Origin: Anaerolineae bacterium
GTDB taxonomy: Bacteria; Chloroflexota; Anaerolineae; 4572-78
Assembly (NCBI GenBank): GCA_027022125.1
Contig: JALVZI010000609.1
Span: forward strand, 1-6,067
Direction: 5' to 3'
Length of the DNA: 6,067 nucleotides
A program made the translations under genes and the position numbers. This document shows positions 5,688-6,067 of this stretch, piece by piece (the stretch's first letter is position 1; each line of letters starts with the position of its first letter). The notes beneath the pieces are model-generated. The model worked only from the letters and a program-made list of their open reading frames with translations, ran no database searches and had not been told where the DNA came from.

Positions 5688-6067
5688 ATTTTGGGGTCAG
5701 AGCGTGTGCCAGCACATCATCAATCGTTTCGGCTTGCACAAATGTCATCTCTTGCCGAACATCTTCCGGCACGTCTTCCAAATCGGCATCATTCCGTTTG
5801 GGGAAAATGACTGTTTTCAGCCCGGCGCGGTGCGCGGCGAGCACCTTCTGTTTCAACCCGCCAATGGGTAGCACCTGCCCCTGCAAACTGATTTCGCCGG
5901 TCATCCCCACTTCCGCGCGGACGGGACGCCCGGTAAACAGCGATACCAGCGCGGTGACCATCGTCACCCCCGCCGACGGTCCGTCTTTGGGCACTGCGCC
6001 CGCCGGCACGTGCAGATGCACATCGGTATTTTTGAATTTCTCCGGGTCGATGCCCAGTTTTTCATAA
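5683..6067 (-). CDS. lon: ATP-dependent protease Lon, C-terminal proteolytic domain (5' end outside window)
   Basis: Lon (endopeptidase La) is a cytoplasmic AAA+ serine protease that degrades damaged and some regulatory proteins. Only the last 127 codons are here, open to the window edge; they begin YEKLGIDPEKFKNTD and cover most of the protease domain. The catalytic Ser is in PKDGPSAGVTM (residue 31 of the visible part, codon 5976-5974), and the catalytic Lys is the second Lys of GGLKQKVLAAHRAG (residue 74, codon 5847-5845). Their 43-residue spacing equals that of E. coli Ser679 and Lys722. MTGEISLQGQVLPIGG lies between them. PKDGPSAG points to the LonA type. The protein ends VLAHALTPKS just after the last conserved helix, so it is not obviously truncated, but its TAG lies within a palindromic repeat. 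rex lies 244 bp downstream on the same strand with its own promoter. Confidence 0.97.
   Translation of the reverse strand, partial: YEKLGIDPEKFKNTDVHLHVPAGAVPKDGPSAGVTMVTALVSLFTGRPVRAEVGMTGEISLQGQVLPIGGLKQKVLAAHRAGLKTVIFPKRNDADLEDVPEDVRQEMTFVQAETIDDVLAHALTPKS

Noticed and set aside
5630..6067. Open frame on the + strand opposite lon and through the palindromes
   Set aside because: Its translation is Ser/Thr/Cys-rich and antisense to the conserved Lon protease domain.

Overview
The window reads as a stretch of bacterial chromosome with moderate GC, compact genes and Shine-Dalgarno-led starts. It most likely comes from a member of the Chloroflexota, possibly Anaerolineae-like. That guess rests on an F-type ATP synthase operon followed by an MreB gene, a Rex redox repressor, the MreB and Rex sequence style, and palindromes ending in CCCCTACG. 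It is an inference from memory of these families and was not searched.

Region 1 (1-3627, + strand) is the 3' part of the F1F0 ATP synthase operon: the C-terminal part of atpA (alpha), then complete atpG (gamma), atpD (beta) and atpC (epsilon). Gaps are 20, 49 and 24 bp, and each downstream gene has a GAGG-type ribosome binding site 5 bases before its start. Together they encode the catalytic head and central rotor stalk that make ATP from the proton or sodium gradient. The longest gap (atpG-atpD) contains a hairpin that stops just before the atpD ribosome binding site.

Region 2 (3628-4790) is a 101-bp gap holding two hairpins, the second with the form of an intrinsic terminator or attenuator, then a solo mreB (rod-shape actin homologue, no mreC or mreD after it). 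A strong bidirectional terminator at 4750-4784 follows, shared with the converging rex gene.

Region 3 (4794-6067, - strand) holds rex, the NADH/NAD+-sensing repressor, with a recognisable sigma70-type promoter and an imperfect TTGTGA-type operator over its -10 box. Upstream of it, reading the same way, is the 3' end of lon (ATP-dependent protease; 127 C-terminal codons including the Ser-Lys dyad). The 244 bp between lon and rex is repeat-rich. It has a 12-bp direct repeat with a 24-bp period, a 30-bp near-perfect palindrome, and a second related palindrome whose conserved CTACG end supplies the lon stop codon.

I see no new enzymatic or defence system. The protein-coding content is housekeeping. 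The observations worth a second look are regulatory and structural: the atpC-mreB attenuator, the rex operator with unusual spacing, the atpG-atpD hairpin, and the dispersed palindromes between lon and rex.
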